From Carettochelys insculpta (taxonomy: Eukaryota > Chordata > Testudines > Carettochelyidae), in NCBI RefSeq assembly GCF_033958435.1, contig NC_134145.1:36483501-36547500 (forward strand): a DNA stretch of 64,000 bases, written 5' to 3'. Numbering within the stretch: position 1 is the first letter of the stretch; each line of letters opens with the position of its first letter. The notes below the pieces were generated by a model. That model was not told where the DNA came from. It searched no databases and saw only the letters and a program-made list of their open reading frames with translations. Below, piece after piece: positions 12,776-23,962 of the stretch. The translations under genes were made by a program, and so were the position numbers.

Positions 12776-13809
12776 GTAAGAAAACTTGCATACACACCAG
12801 AGGATGGGATTAGTAATAACTTTTCTCAAAGGAATAACTGTATAGTCCATAAATTCCAGGAAAAAAAAAAAAGGAAAATGGCAACAGCGAAGACAAAACA
12901 GCCCAGGTGGCCTATAAGCAGACTAATTATATGAAAGACCCAGAAACAACTCTAAAGTTACCAATCCAGCTGCCTAGGGTGTGTGCCAGGTTGCCAGATG
13001 TTGCCAATGAAAACATATCTTCCACAGTTCATCAAAGAAACAGAGCAACATGGTGAAGTAAAGTTGGTGCCAATAAAATAAATATTTTATCTGAAAAGAC
13101 TTTTATATATGGAAATGTGTTGAAAAATATAAAATATTAATAAAATGTCCAGTCCCATGTTACAGTACATAAAAATGATGCAGAAAGATTTAATGTAGAG
13201 AATAGTTTATCATTATAATTAGCTATGTTTATCACTATATTTATATATTTCACTACACACTGCAGGCATAACCTTGGAGTGCATTAGGGCAGATCTTTTC
13301 TTGCTGCAGCCACAGAGACCTACGGATAGGAAAAGTGTGTGTGGCTGGTATGACCAAGTTGGCAATCCCTGGCTGACACAGAAATGTGGATGGACCATCA
13401 GCACCACAGGTATGATAGGCACCTTTAGGCTGCTCTGGCACCAGGTTTCCAGGGGAAGGAGAGTGTAGAAATGATTTAGTTCTAGCAGTTCCTTGGATGT
13501 TATGAGAACTGGTGACCAACCCTACTATCTGGGTATAGTGGGTAACCAGCCGCATGCTCTGGGACAAATTATAGCAGTGATTCCCAAAAAGGTCATCGTG
13601 TTTATTCCTCTTCCACACAGCTTTATGGAAGAAAGGGGATATGAACAAAACTCAATCTGATAAGTCTTTACAATTATACAGCACCTAGCAGTACATATGT
13701 ACTTTAATCTCATCAGTACAGTCCAACCCTGATCTCCATGAACAAAAGCTGCTTGTAATTTTGTTGACAGATCAATTTATATAATTCACAATCATGAACT
13801 TTTTTTCTC

Positions 13810-14729
13810 TAAATGCCATTGTAGCTGGTTTGGGCTCCCCAAACAACCCCCAAGTCACTAGTTTGGGGGTTCCCACCTTGCCTCAGGTGGGTGAGAGGCA
13901 ACAGTTCAAAGCCCCCTGCCTTTCTTCAGGCAGGTGCTGGGGAAGATTAGCTCTTGTCAGGGTCTAGTCCAATGTTCTGGGCACCAGCAGGCCCACTGCC
14001 TTAGAAAGCCCCCAGCCCTAGCTCAGGGTGGGGTAACAACCCCACAGTTCATAGAAGGCCCCCAGTCATAGCTCAGGGTGGGGTGGCAAACAGTCAAAAG
14101 GCACCCAAGCCCTGGTGCAAGGTGGGGTAGGTCCATGCCCTGGTGCAGGGCAGGGCAACAAAACCACAGTCAAAGGAGACCAGGCCCTAACTGAGGGCAG
14201 GGTGGGAAACAGCCAAAAAGGAGCCCAGGCCCTGATGCAGAGTGGGGCAGGCCCAGGCCCTGGTGCAGGGTGGGGCAGCCCAGGCCCTAGCTTAGGGCTG
14301 GGAAGTAAACAACAGTCTCCTGGGCAGGCCCAGGTCCTGCCTCAGGACAGGGCAGCACACAGACAGTTCAGGTGGCACCCTGTCCTGGCTCAGGGTGGGG
14401 CAGCACACAACAGACACTCCACCCATGCTGGCAGAGAGGTGGGGGGGAGATTGCCACTCACAAGTGGGTGGCAGGGGGAACGTGGGCCCACACACTCAAC
14501 CACATCCTCGCCCAAGGGCCCTGGCTGCAGCAGCATGGTCTGCTGTATGGGTCAGCGGGCAATCCAGACTGCAACACGTTGACCCGAGGTCCTTCAACCA
14601 TCCTCTTTACCCCCTGGGCCACTCCCAGTCTCTACCCCAGTACATACCCTGTGTCCTGCCGCATTCTTGGTGCTCACGGGGTTCCAGGTCTGGCTGGGGT
14701 CCAGGTGGCCTGATCCTGGCCTGCGTGGC
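13810..14729. repeat. GC-rich repeat block, left of solo LTR
   Basis: Unusually GC-rich for this window. It contains a degenerate minisatellite (about 13975-14420) and then unique GC-rich sequence up to the LTR. 15784-16290 on the other side has the same composition, so the LTR probably inserted into one larger element, possibly another LTR or ERV-derived sequence. The open frames here (for example 14115-14582) are repeat-driven and not considered genes. Confidence 0.6.
13975..14420. repeat. Degenerate minisatellite, unit about 35-50 bp
   Basis: About ten variants of a unit of the form CCCAGGCCCTGGTGCAGGG-TGGGGCAGC-aaacagtcaaaagg. Unit length and spacing vary. Confidence 0.75.
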
Positions 14730-15179
14730 TGTAGCCAGACAAAGTCTCCCCCTTACAAGCCAGCTTGCTCGCTGCCCCCCCACCACCACTGAGGAGCACA
14801 CAGGGCACGGAAACGGCTGCTGACAGCACAGTCTTTGATGCCCTCATTGATGCCCAGATGTGCTAGCTCATCGTGACCCTGAGAAGCAGAAAGTACAGAT
14901 AGAAGGCTAACAGGCCAAACTATCAACATGAGGGGGGGGGACCCTCAAGAAATCACCCCAGCTGGCATTGATCGATATGATGCACACACACAACCATCCC
15001 AGAAGGGGAAGTGCCCCGCCCACACAAAAAGAATGTCCTGTACTCCTAAATTGCTTATCTCCTGTCTTACAAGTGCAAATTAAGTAAGAAATGCCCTTAT
15101 AACAAACTGGCGTCACAAAGACAGACCAGTATGATCTGGCACCTTAGATAAGAAAGAGAATACGTAACCCAAAAAGGGG

Positions 15180-15187
15180 TATAAAAG
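15180..15187 (+). promoter_or_regulatory. TATA box of LTR copy 1
   Basis: TATAAAAG about 400 bp before the LTR's AATAAA. In the reverse copy the same place reads TTTTATCC on the plus strand, so there it is slightly altered. Confidence 0.75.
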
Positions 15188-15577
15188 ATGGGTCCAGCAG
15201 AACTCTAACTCTGAGTGCATTCCACCAACTACCTGCTGGTTGGGTCAGGTGATTGCCTCCCGAGGTCCACAACTGGGGACACCCAACCTCGTATTTGTCT
15301 TTCCGCAGAATTGAGTGACCGATCCGGCTTGGCTACGCTGGGATCGAGAGACGCAGAGAGGGTAAGATACACCCATGCTAGGTCTCCGACTTTTTTGTGC
15401 ACAGCTAAAGAATTAGAGCTCTGTAACTAGACGTCATTGTGTCAAGCTATCATTGTGTTAGATGGTAACAGATATCTTTGTATTGGATTGTAACGTAACT
15501 TGTTAACACCTGTACTTTGCTGGCATATAAGAAGTAGACAATAGCCTTTTGTAACCACACGCTTATAACTGTAGCTT

Positions 15578-15583
15578 AATAAA
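15578..15583 (+). terminator. Polyadenylation signal of LTR copy 1
   Basis: AATAAA in the context gcttAATAAActtgt. The copy at 34177-35231 has TTTATTAAAC on the plus strand at the equivalent place, so the signal is also present there on the minus strand. Confidence 0.7.
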
Positions 15584-15783
15584 CTTGTAACTAGTTAAGC
15601 TCTAAGCCTGACCCAGTTATCCTTTTGTCACTGCAACACAGCCAGCACAACAAAAAGAACTTTAACCATTTGGTTACTACAGCCTGGCCGTGGGTGCAAG
15701 TGCCAGCAGGTCCCTGCTCTAACAGTAAAAAAACTGGGTTGTTTAGGACCCAGGGGAGCACCTCACCGCACATTACCTGGCCA

Positions 15784-16290
15784 CCGGCTAACAGTGGCCT
15801 ATGGGCTCCGCTGGCTCAGGGTGCAGGTTGAGATCAGTTCTCCCACTGCCTCAGGCTGGCTCAGGCTGCTGGCTGAGGTGGATACTCTGGTTTGTCCTCC
15901 AAGTCTGGCTGGTCTTCTTCAGGCAGCAGATTCTGCTGGGGTCCCCAGAGCATCAGGGTCGGCAAGGGCCCAGGCGGCCTAACCCAGCCTTGGCCTCAGT
16001 CAGCCAGTCCTCCACCTCCCAAGCTGGGAGCCTAGGCCATCCTGTGGCTCCCCTGGAGGCTGGTCCCCAGCAGAGTCCTCAGGCTGCCAGGCAGGGAGCA
16101 CAGAGCCCTCGTCTGGCTCTTCTGGAGGCTCAGGCCCAACTGAATCCTCAGCTCTCAGGAGGCTGGTCAGGGCCAGGCTCCATACAAAATGGCTCCCAGA
16201 AGGGGTCCTCCCCTTCCAGATATTGGGGTGGCTACTCTGCCCCACTACAGACATCTAACTCTTCAGACCTCAGTCATCCACAGTCCTAAC
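15784..16290. repeat. GC-rich repeat block, right of solo LTR
   Basis: Repeated ctggctcagg and ctggaggctc motifs, with composition like 13810-14729. Probably the other half of the element that the LTR landed in. Open frames on both strands here are treated as repeat artefacts. Confidence 0.55.
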
Positions 16291-16872
16291 ACTTGAAAAT
16301 ATGATTTGTTCATCTTAGTGAGTCCAAAGCCAAACTGCCCACAGGGCAAACCCTTTCCAGAGAACCCACATGAGTGCAGAGGGAATCATGCAGGCAAATC
16401 TGGCACATAGTCTACAAATTTTTTGGACTGCAACGTGGAGCTCTCTCTCTGTTCAGGAATATGATGCGAATAAGAAACGTTAATAGAGCAGAGGGGGATG
16501 GGTTACGGTATTTCCATTATAATTTAATTTGTCAGATATGCACTGTACTATTTTAATCAAAGGGACTACATGTCTTGGTATTATTTAAAAATCTGCCCAA
16601 TTACATTCCTTAAGTATGCAAATAAATTGATCAATACAAGCTCAGTTTACACCCAAACACTGCAAATTCTTACGTCTGCCTGTAGTATTTTGCACTGTAA
16701 GTCAGGTTCTTTGTTTTGTTTCTCTGGCTCATTAAGGAAAGCCAATTGTCCCTAAGACAGATGCAAAGGCCTAGAAGGTGAAGCACTTTGGTCTTTTACG
16801 TGTCTTAATTAACCAAGTTGACAGTTTTTACCTCATCCTAACGACTGAAAAGGACTGTCAGCAAGAAATTAA

Positions 16873-17169
16873 AGTTTTGTCTACACTGGCAATAGAGCAA
16901 CAAAGCTTTTGTTGTTCACAGGCGTTTAACCCTTTTCCTCCCCCCCACCCACCACAACAAAAGCATGGCCATAACAAGTACTAGTGAAAACAGTGCTTTT
17001 TCAGTAGGAGTGCTCACTCACCTGTGGAGAAAGAAAACACTGCTCCTGGTTTCCTAGTGGAAGTTTTTTGTCAGCAAAAGTGCTGACAGGGCTTATGCCG
17101 CCTGATATTTAGTCACATAGCTGCGTTGAGACAGCTGTGTCACTAAAGCTGTGTAGTGTAGACAAAGCC
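16873..17169. mobile_element. Short inverted-repeat element (TTTGTCTACACT ends)
   Basis: Begins agTTTTGTCTACACTgg and ends agtGTAGACAAAgcc, an inverted pair of about 14 bp. The interior is diverged, with no coding capacity. Target duplication unclear. Confidence 0.6.
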
Positions 17170-17959
17170 CTAGGAACTCCCTATGAAACCTCTTTATGGA
17201 CTCCTGCCTTGTGACTTTACTGTTGATGGTCAAAGTTAGAAAGTACTACATGATAAATTAATTTGGAAGCAAAAATGTTATCTTCAATTTTTGATATAAC
17301 ATCATACCAAAAAAAGCCCAAACAAACTCTGAACTGCACAGCCATTCTTGACCTCCCCAGTAAATAAATTGAAGTTTTAACTGTGCTAGATGCATAATTT
17401 CTTCATGAGGTATGGGTTTTACTCCTCCAAAGTTTCCTTCATAACCGCTGAGGCGCACTGGTATATCACTTGTTCTACTTTGCCTACTGATGATTTTGAC
17501 TGCTACGTATGTAATGATGTTTCTGCTAATATGCCATGTACTTACGTTAGGTGCTCATGATACTTTTGACAGTCTCTTATGATCCTGTATACTGATGACA
17601 AGCTCTATCTACCCAACATGACAATCTCCAGAGGAGTACTGAAGTCAGGGAAGGCAAATAAATGAATGTGCAGCATGTGGCATGGTAGAGTGAGCAAGTG
17701 AAGCATGCTAGAACAGAATTATGTAATATGACAAAGGTCTGGGTGCTTTCTAACATCCCCTGGAAAAGTTACAGAATGAAGAGTGCATGAATATGGCCTG
17801 GAATGACATACCCACTTTTTCAACATCTACTAATCATGTCAAGTATAGGCTTCTTGTCAACAAGCTTCTTAACTGAAAGAGATTCAGATGCTGCATGAAT
17901 AAAATCTTAAGACCTGTCTTCTCCTATAGTGGTCCCAACAGGTAGCATTTATTCTCATG

Positions 17960-18399
17960 GGCTACATCTACACTACAGTGATCTGTCAACAGATGGTACT
18001 GTTGGAAGAGATCTTCCAGCAAAACTTCTGTTGACAGATCATGTCCACCCACAAAAGTGTATTGAAAGAGCAATCCTCTATTGAAAGAGAGCAGCCAGAC
18101 TGCCCAGTCGCTCTCTTGACAGAAAGGCCAGCTGGAAGCTCAGCAAACAGGGCTGCCCGGTGAACCAGAAACCCTGCCTATCAACAAAGGGCCACCCAGA
18201 GTGTCTACACAGCTTTTTTACAACTGAAACCATCAAAAAAGGTATTATTCCTCATCATAGAGAGACAGAAAGCTGTCGGTGGAAGTACTGAGTTTTGCTG
18301 ACAGGCTGTCGATAAAACACCTTCTGTGAGTAGACGCACCATGAGTTTTCTTGACAAACCTCACTTTTGTTGACAAAACTCTCTAGTGTAGACATAGCC
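17960..18399. mobile_element. Inverted-repeat MITE (440 bp, TSD ATG)
   Basis: Starts GGCTACATCTACACTA and ends TAGTGTAGACATAGCC, flanked by ATG on both sides (17957-17959 and 18400-18402). The interior has repeated ctgtcaacaga/ttgttgaca-type inverted motifs. Same end type and 3-bp duplication as the other GTCTACAC elements here, but a different interior. Confidence 0.85.
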
Positions 18400-19168
18400 A
18401 TGGTGAAAGTCCTTCAATTGAGGTATGGATAAGGTATTATTATGGGATACAGAAATCCAAGGCCTCCAACAAAAATACATTTTGCTAATCTACACAAACG
18501 TTTGTTTCCACTTTGCACTTTCAAAAAGATAGACAGGCAAAATGTGCATGTGGAGAAAGAATCAGAGGGTGGAAAAGAAGGATGAGGATAAAGGAGAATA
18601 CAGATTTTTCAGAGGCACAAGGAGCACAAAATGTTGCACCCTAGACAATTAATGAGCATGCATGTGTAAATTATCTCATTAATCATCTTTGAGTGAATTT
18701 TAGGATCATGAAAAACCATCTGACAACAAACTTAAAATGCCCCGTTCAAGTAAACCTACTTAACAAATGAATTTATATAAAACCCACAAGTTGCTTGATG
18801 TTATTTATTTATAATTAGGTATACATATAAAAACAGAGAATATCAAAATGCAAATAATCAAGGATTATGAATTTTCCTGATCACCAAATTAAATGAACAG
18901 ATACATTATTTATGAACATGAAACTAATGGCTTTATATTCAGACATGGATAAAGAGGATCAAAATAAATTTGTATGAGAGAGCTCCTAGTGAGAATAAAA
19001 AATAGGCTAAGACTAAAATACATTGTAGCAATTCCAACAAATCTCTACATTGTTTTGGCTTTAACATTACCGTAGCCATACATAACTACTAAGGATGAAT
19101 ATGTGGTGGAAAGGTGGGCGGGGGGGGCGGCGCGCAGGGAGGGATAACCCAGTACATTTACCATAGAA

Positions 19169-19380
19169 GATGCATCTACACTATGAGCTAGAGGTCTGAT
19201 TCCCAACTCACATACACTGACGCATGCTAGCTCTCATCAAGATAGCATCTGTATAAATAGCAGTATAGTAATCTCAGCACTGACAGCAGAGGCCCAGCTC
19301 ATACTAGGTTGATGGGAGCTAGCACAAACATGCTTACTTGAGCTGGAAATCACACCCTTAATTCATAGTGTAGACACAGT
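19169..19380. mobile_element. Inverted-repeat MITE with 7-bp duplication CATAGAA
   Basis: The ends share the core TCTACACTATGA and its inverse, and CATAGAA flanks both sides (19162-19168 and 19381-19387). The longer duplication sets it apart from its 3-bp relatives and might indicate a hAT-type origin, or chance. Confidence 0.65.
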
Positions 19381-19388
19381 CATAGAAA

Positions 19389-20247
19389 GACATGGAGGGT
19401 TAGCATTCCATTCTCAAGTAATGAAATCTTTGATCTATAGTTGTTGAAACATTAATTAGCATAATTAAAAGTTATTTAGAATGCGTCTATGCAGAAAAAG
19501 AGTTGCTAATCAAAAACTGAAGTAACACCTGGATTTTGTAATAACACAGTTTAAACCATTTTAAGAAGTATGCTGTGATTGTTCACTAGAGGAAACAATC
19601 TCAACCACAATACAAGTCACTAATGTGAAGAATACGATACAGATCCATGATTAGCAAATTTATTTTTAGAAAAGTCTAATGTAAAGTTGACTTGAGGAAG
19701 CATTAAGACAATACTACCTTGTACACTGAAGTAATTTAAAGTGATTAATCCTGATTGGAAATGCTATTTTAAAACTCCTTTCACATCTTTTCATGGAAAA
19801 ACAGCACCCCACGTTGCTTTGTTTGCGTACGATACAGCTAATTACAATTTCAAAGAAACTTTTAAAAAATTAAATGTAATGTTTAATTACAGACTGTCTC
19901 CTTGCAAACACGTTGCTGGTATGTTAAATTGTACTTAGATAAAAGTGCTCACTTAATCATGTTTACACCTAGAAACTCTATAAAGATTAATCATCATATT
20001 CAGAAATTTTCAAAAGAAGAAGTTGCGCTTCACAAAATGGACAACTGACAGCTAACAACTGACAGTTGCTTTTCTGAAAGCTAAGAAAATAGTTTGCCTT
20101 AAAATAATCACTAGAGAAAATAGCCATCATTATAAAGGCCATCAACATTATGTATTTTAATAGAGTTAAAATTTCAAGTACTAATTGGAAAACAAATTTA
20201 CTGCATCAGGGAAATGTAAAGTTCACATTATCCGCCGAACTATCACC
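19389..20247 (-). other. DPYD: Probable DPYD 3' untranslated region
   Basis: This is AT-rich sequence directly downstream of the DPYD stop codon. It is free of recognisable interspersed repeats until the inverted-repeat element at 19169-19380, which contrasts with the repeat-dense neighbourhood. That is what a transcribed 3' UTR would look like, but the true 3' end cannot be fixed from sequence alone. An AATAAA on the minus strand lies about 590 bp after the stop. Other A/T-rich candidates exist further on, for example near 18807. Confidence 0.5.
19659..19664 (-). terminator. DPYD: Candidate polyadenylation signal of DPYD
   Basis: AATAAA on the minus strand, about 590 bp downstream of the stop codon. 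It is a candidate only: the region is AT-rich and other such hexamers are expected by chance. Confidence 0.3.
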
Positions 20248-20418
20248 TCAACACACTGGGTTCACTGCTAAGGGCAGGCCTCTCTTTGGTTCATAAGGTG
20301 TTGTCCTGGAAACCATTCTGATGCAGTCAATAATAGGGCAGACACTGAGACACAGATTGCAGCCTGTGCAACTGTCAGTAACAGTGGGCAGGTGGGTTTC
20401 TGGATCAAACTGTATAGC
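20248..20418 (-). CDS. DPYD: DPYD last coding exon (second C-terminal 4Fe-4S motif, stop codon)
   Basis: Dihydropyrimidine dehydrogenase is the cytosolic NADPH-dependent flavo-iron-sulfur enzyme that carries out the first, rate-limiting step of uracil and thymine breakdown and also inactivates 5-fluorouracil. On the minus strand this exon reads 56 codons plus TGA (20250-20248). It starts in phase 0 with [12 protein letters not shown] and ends PLAVNPVC. It contains a C-x2-C-x2-C-x3-C-P cysteine motif ([12 protein letters not shown]), the ligands of one of the two C-terminal 4Fe-4S clusters, followed by the family's conserved tail [13 protein letters not shown]. The acceptor is a long pyrimidine tract ending in ttttacag just above 20418. 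The exon joins the one at 27233-27373 without changing frame. The frame stays open upstream into the intron, but that extension is not conserved coding sequence. Identity is from recalled similarity to vertebrate DPYD, which is very high here. Confidence 0.97.
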   Translation of the reverse strand, partial: AIQFDPETHLPTVTDSCTGCNLCLSVCPIIDCIRMVSRTTPYEPKRGLPLAVNPVC

Positions 20419-20643
20419 CTGTAAAAAGAAATAAATGGCATTGCTGTCACTTATGGAAAAGGTCAAAAAGTCCCATTTTAGTATCTGCATTTTCTGTACT
20501 ACAGTAGTGTACTTCAAGATGAGTGTGTTTGATGCTGCACTGCAGCTATAGCAACAGTTTAAATGCCTGGAAACAAACATTTTAAAATTAGGAATGTAGG
20601 GCCAAATTACTCCCCGGTGAAAGACATGCATCATAAATTGACT

Positions 20644-20690
20644 CAGAGTGGTAGCTGTGTTAGTCTATAGTTTCACAAATAAAAAGAAGT
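20644..20690 (+). mobile_element. SINE 5' fragment
   Basis: ggtagctgtgttagtctata followed by ttcacaaataaaaag matches the head of the turtle tRNA-derived SINE. The rest is missing. Confidence 0.65.
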
Positions 20691-21611
20691 TAATCATAAA
20701 CTGAGTTACACAAGGGATGAATATGGCCCACTAAGATTCAACTTCCATTAAAATATTTTTCCTTCATGGGAGGAAAATCTTTCATAACGCAGCAATTCAT
20801 CAGATGTATTGGAAAAGAAGAGATAGAAGAGATATACAGACTAGTCCTGTATGGATTCTCCATGAATCAGACTGTAAATACAATCATGTCCTCTTTTGAG
20901 TTTTATTCTCTACAAGATGCATACAATCTAATTTAACAAAATCTGACAAGGAATGGCACATGCTTTGCCACATGCAAGCCTTAAAAAGCTAGAAGGGATA
21001 TATGGGATTTGGGCAGACAGGATTTCTTAATCTCTGCCATTTCCAAGGACTGTGCCTTTAGTGTGAAAAATATTTTTAATATGAAGTCATAACTATAGCT
21101 TCAATAAATCAGCTGTAAAACCCCAGCTTAAAAAACAAAAGACTAACTTCACACTCTCCAATAATTAAAGAATGAACTTTGAGTAAAAGGAAACAAAATA
21201 TCTATGTAAATTAGTGGAAGTTTTAGAATTGGAGGGTCAGGCACTAAATTTGTTTGTCTGCAAAGAAGTGGTATAAAAACTATGGTAGAAAAAATAAAAT
21301 GCACAGAAGTGCATTTACTTTTACATCTCCAAATCTACATTGGCACCTATGCCAGAGCCATTGAATCAGACTCACATCCTCTCCTTATATAAATCTGTCC
21401 TAAAATGGTCTTTCTTTCATAATCCTCACAATATTTACTTTCAGGGAACACCAGAGTAGTGTGTTTGAGGCAAAGTGCGCAAAGAACAATCAATGTTTAT
21501 AGGAAAAAAGGAACTCCCTCCCCAGAATTTATCAGAGAGAATTTTCAACCACCAATGCATTATAATATCTCAGCCACAACACTGAACAGTGGCACAATGA
21601 AATGTCACATA

Positions 21612-21923
21612 CAGTAATCTCTTTCATAACCAGCATTCTACTATCTGGAACTCCCAGATAACCTATATTTTAACCATAAATAAATTTTAGTTACATTTTC
21701 CATAAGTACAGTATAGTCAAAGTAAATACAAATAAATACTGCAAATACACTATAAGTTTACAATATTACTGTTGGTAAATAAAGTATTCTGCATACATTT
21801 TCGTTTCTTTCTTAATAGTTTGTTTTTCTTTAGTGTTATGCATTGCTAGGTATACTTCTCTTCTATCCAGAATATTTGGCAATCTCCCAGTCCTGGGGTT
21901 GCTGGATATGAAAGAGTTTACTG
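21612..21923. mobile_element. pogo/Tigger-like MITE with TA target duplication
   Basis: The 24-bp ends 21612-21635 and 21900-21923 are inverted with two mismatches (CAGTAAACTCTTTCAT type) and are bounded by TA on both sides (21610-21611 and 21924-21925). Ends starting CAGT, the TA duplication and 312 bp of A/T-rich non-coding interior fit a Tc1/mariner-superfamily (pogo-like) non-autonomous element. Confidence 0.8.
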
Positions 21924-22452
21924 TATTTGTTAGAGCCAGTTGGAAATTTTCAGATGGAACGATCTTCTGTTGGAAAACATTGCTTCATTGAAATCAAAAT
22001 GTGTTCTGGAAAATTCTGGTTTTAATTATATTTCATCACACATGGCATTTCTGGTCCTCCCTAAAATTGGTTGTATGTGTTAAAATGTCATTTTTATAAA
22101 AACGGAAACCAAAACAACTACACAGAAAGATTTCCAAAGTAGGAAGCTTTGTACAGATAGAGAGCTCATACAGAAAATTCATGGACTTCCATGTTAAAGA
22201 ATTCCCCTACAGCCTTCATTCTTCCTTTGTAATGTTTGAATGGTAAATATTTTTGATGTGTGATAAAGTGGACTCTTGATGTGGCCTTTTCCTACCCTAC
22301 TGTAACAATATTAACTGAAGGATAATTATGGGGCATAAGAGTTACACAAACACTTGTCTTCATGACCTGGGAACAGCTATATTGATATTGTTGGGATTAC
22401 TGGTACCTTGTAAAGAGAAACATGTGCAGGTACTTGTAATGTTTGGAACTTG

Positions 22453-22733
22453 GGCTACATTTAGACTGAAGTTGTTCTCAAAAAAATTTACACAATTTGA
22501 GCAATGCAAATTGCACAAATTATTTTAAGATACCTTATTTTGAACTTGGTGCTGACCAAACGGCACCAAAGTTTGAAGTAAGGGCCTATTTTGACAGTTC
22601 CATTAGCCTTCTCACGACAAGGGGTAGTGGAACCAGAATACCGTGCTTGAAATAGCAGTGGGGAAAAGCTGCAGAGTTGTTACTTTGGGATACATTTGTA
22701 TCCCAAAACAGCAACCACAGCCTAAACATAGCC
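22453..22733. mobile_element. Diverged inverted-repeat element
   Basis: Begins GGCTACATTTAGACTG and ends CAGCCTAAACATAGCC, inverted with few mismatches. Flanks TTG and CTG differ by one base. An old relative of the GTCTACAC-ended elements. Confidence 0.6.
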
Positions 22734-23454
22734 CTGGTGAGCTTCTCCTAAACCACCTACAGGCAGATTATGAAGGAAAGAGAGTGTTTATTTCCTTCTG
22801 AAATCACAGACAGTGTTTTTAGGAGAGGTTCTGCAGCTCTGCTCCAGCAGCAGCACTAACTGCTTTAACTATGGCCTTCTCTGGGTCTTCCCAAGCTCCA
22901 ACACTCAAGAACAGAAGAGATTGGAGGCTTCTTAATGTCTGTTTTGGCTTTCCATTTGTAAAGAGGCTCATGAATAATAGTAGCAGTAGACTGACATCTC
23001 ATCATCCACTAACTGAACCAGTCTGAAACTCTAAGTTTTGGTGTGGTTTGAGAGAGAAATAAAGGTTCTCTGTGGTTTTGTTTTAACAACCACTTTAACA
23101 ATGAAAGTAAGGAGCCGAAATAGATATAGGGCTAGATTTCCTGCTGACATAAACCAGTGTAGCTTCACTAATGGAACAGTTCATGTCAGCTGAGGTTCTG
23201 AATCGCTGCTCCCTCTAATATTTTCCATGCATGCATGGAATGAATTTTGTTATGTGCACTGAGGCATGTGTAGATGTGCACCACCAACAGAAATACATCC
23301 TGCCAGCTGAGGGCGCTCTGCTAATCAGCTGGGTGACACCTGAATCTCTGCTGGGTGGCTGCCCAGGCACACAGCTTACATGGAACATTGATCTGAACCA
23401 TCGCCTCTATCTTAAATCAGTCCTGTGCATGGTTCACTGCTCACCTTGAATTCT

Positions 23455-23602
23455 TGTGAGCACAGTGAATTTGGATGTGTACTCCTGAGTTCAAACATCT
23501 GACGGGGTGAGCTAGACAGTGATTGGTCCTGCAGTGAGTGCAGGGAACTGGACTTGATCTCTTGAGGACCCTTTGAGTTCTAGTGTTCTGTGATTCTGTG
23601 GT
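23455..23602 (+). mobile_element. CR1 LINE 3' end
   Basis: tgcagtgagtgcagggaact, ggacttgatctcttgagg and the terminal ttctgtgattctgtg octamer tail are diagnostic of the CR1 3' UTR. Confidence 0.85.
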
Positions 23603-23827
23603 CCCTCAGCCACAGCTGGTACACTCTGACCTGCTGTGTAGAAAGGTCTTTATTTTATATATTTAATATTAGTTTGGCCCACGATACTGGTAGTTCAGGC
23701 AGGTGTTTAAAGTTAATTTTTCCAGTTTAACCAATCAAAAATTGCTTGGGGGTATTTATCTATCTTTACCTTGATTACTGTTTTTGGTTACCTTTGCCTT
23801 AAATATTGGGTCTGTTCTGGTCTGGCT

Positions 23828-23962
23828 ATGGTCTGAAGAAGTGGGTCTGTCCCACGAAAACTCACCGAATAAATTATTTTCTTAGTCTTTAAAGTGGTAC
23901 TGGACTGCTTTTTTGTTTTGATAGTATACAGACTAGCACAGCTTTCTCTGTTATAAATTTGG
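23828..23962 (-). mobile_element. tRNA-derived turtle SINE, antisense
   Basis: Reading the minus strand: agctgtgctagtctgtatac, then a poly-A-like linker, ccactttaaagactaa, and gtgggacagaccca..cttcttcag. Nearly full body. Confidence 0.85.

Larger units (their letters stand above)
14730..15783 (+). mobile_element. Solo LTR of an endogenous retrovirus-like element, copy 1
   Basis: This 1.05-kb unit starts TGTAGCCAGAC and ends CCTGGCCA. It has a TATA box (TATAAAAG, 15180-15187) and a polyadenylation signal (AATAAA, 15578-15583) in the right order for U3-R-U5. A second copy lies in reverse orientation at 34177-35231. No internal retroviral sequence adjoins it, so it is a solo LTR. No clear target duplication is visible here. 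A 71-codon open frame (15215-15430) downstream of the TATA box is kept in both copies but has no recognisable product. Confidence 0.87.

Noticed and set aside
13810..14730. Possible CpG-island promoter
   Set aside because: GC-rich but built of repeat units, CpG-poor by eye, and no gene begins here.
14115..14823. Overlapping open frames of 113-155 codons
   Set aside because: Translated minisatellite and GC-rich repeat; repetition is at DNA level and frame-independent.
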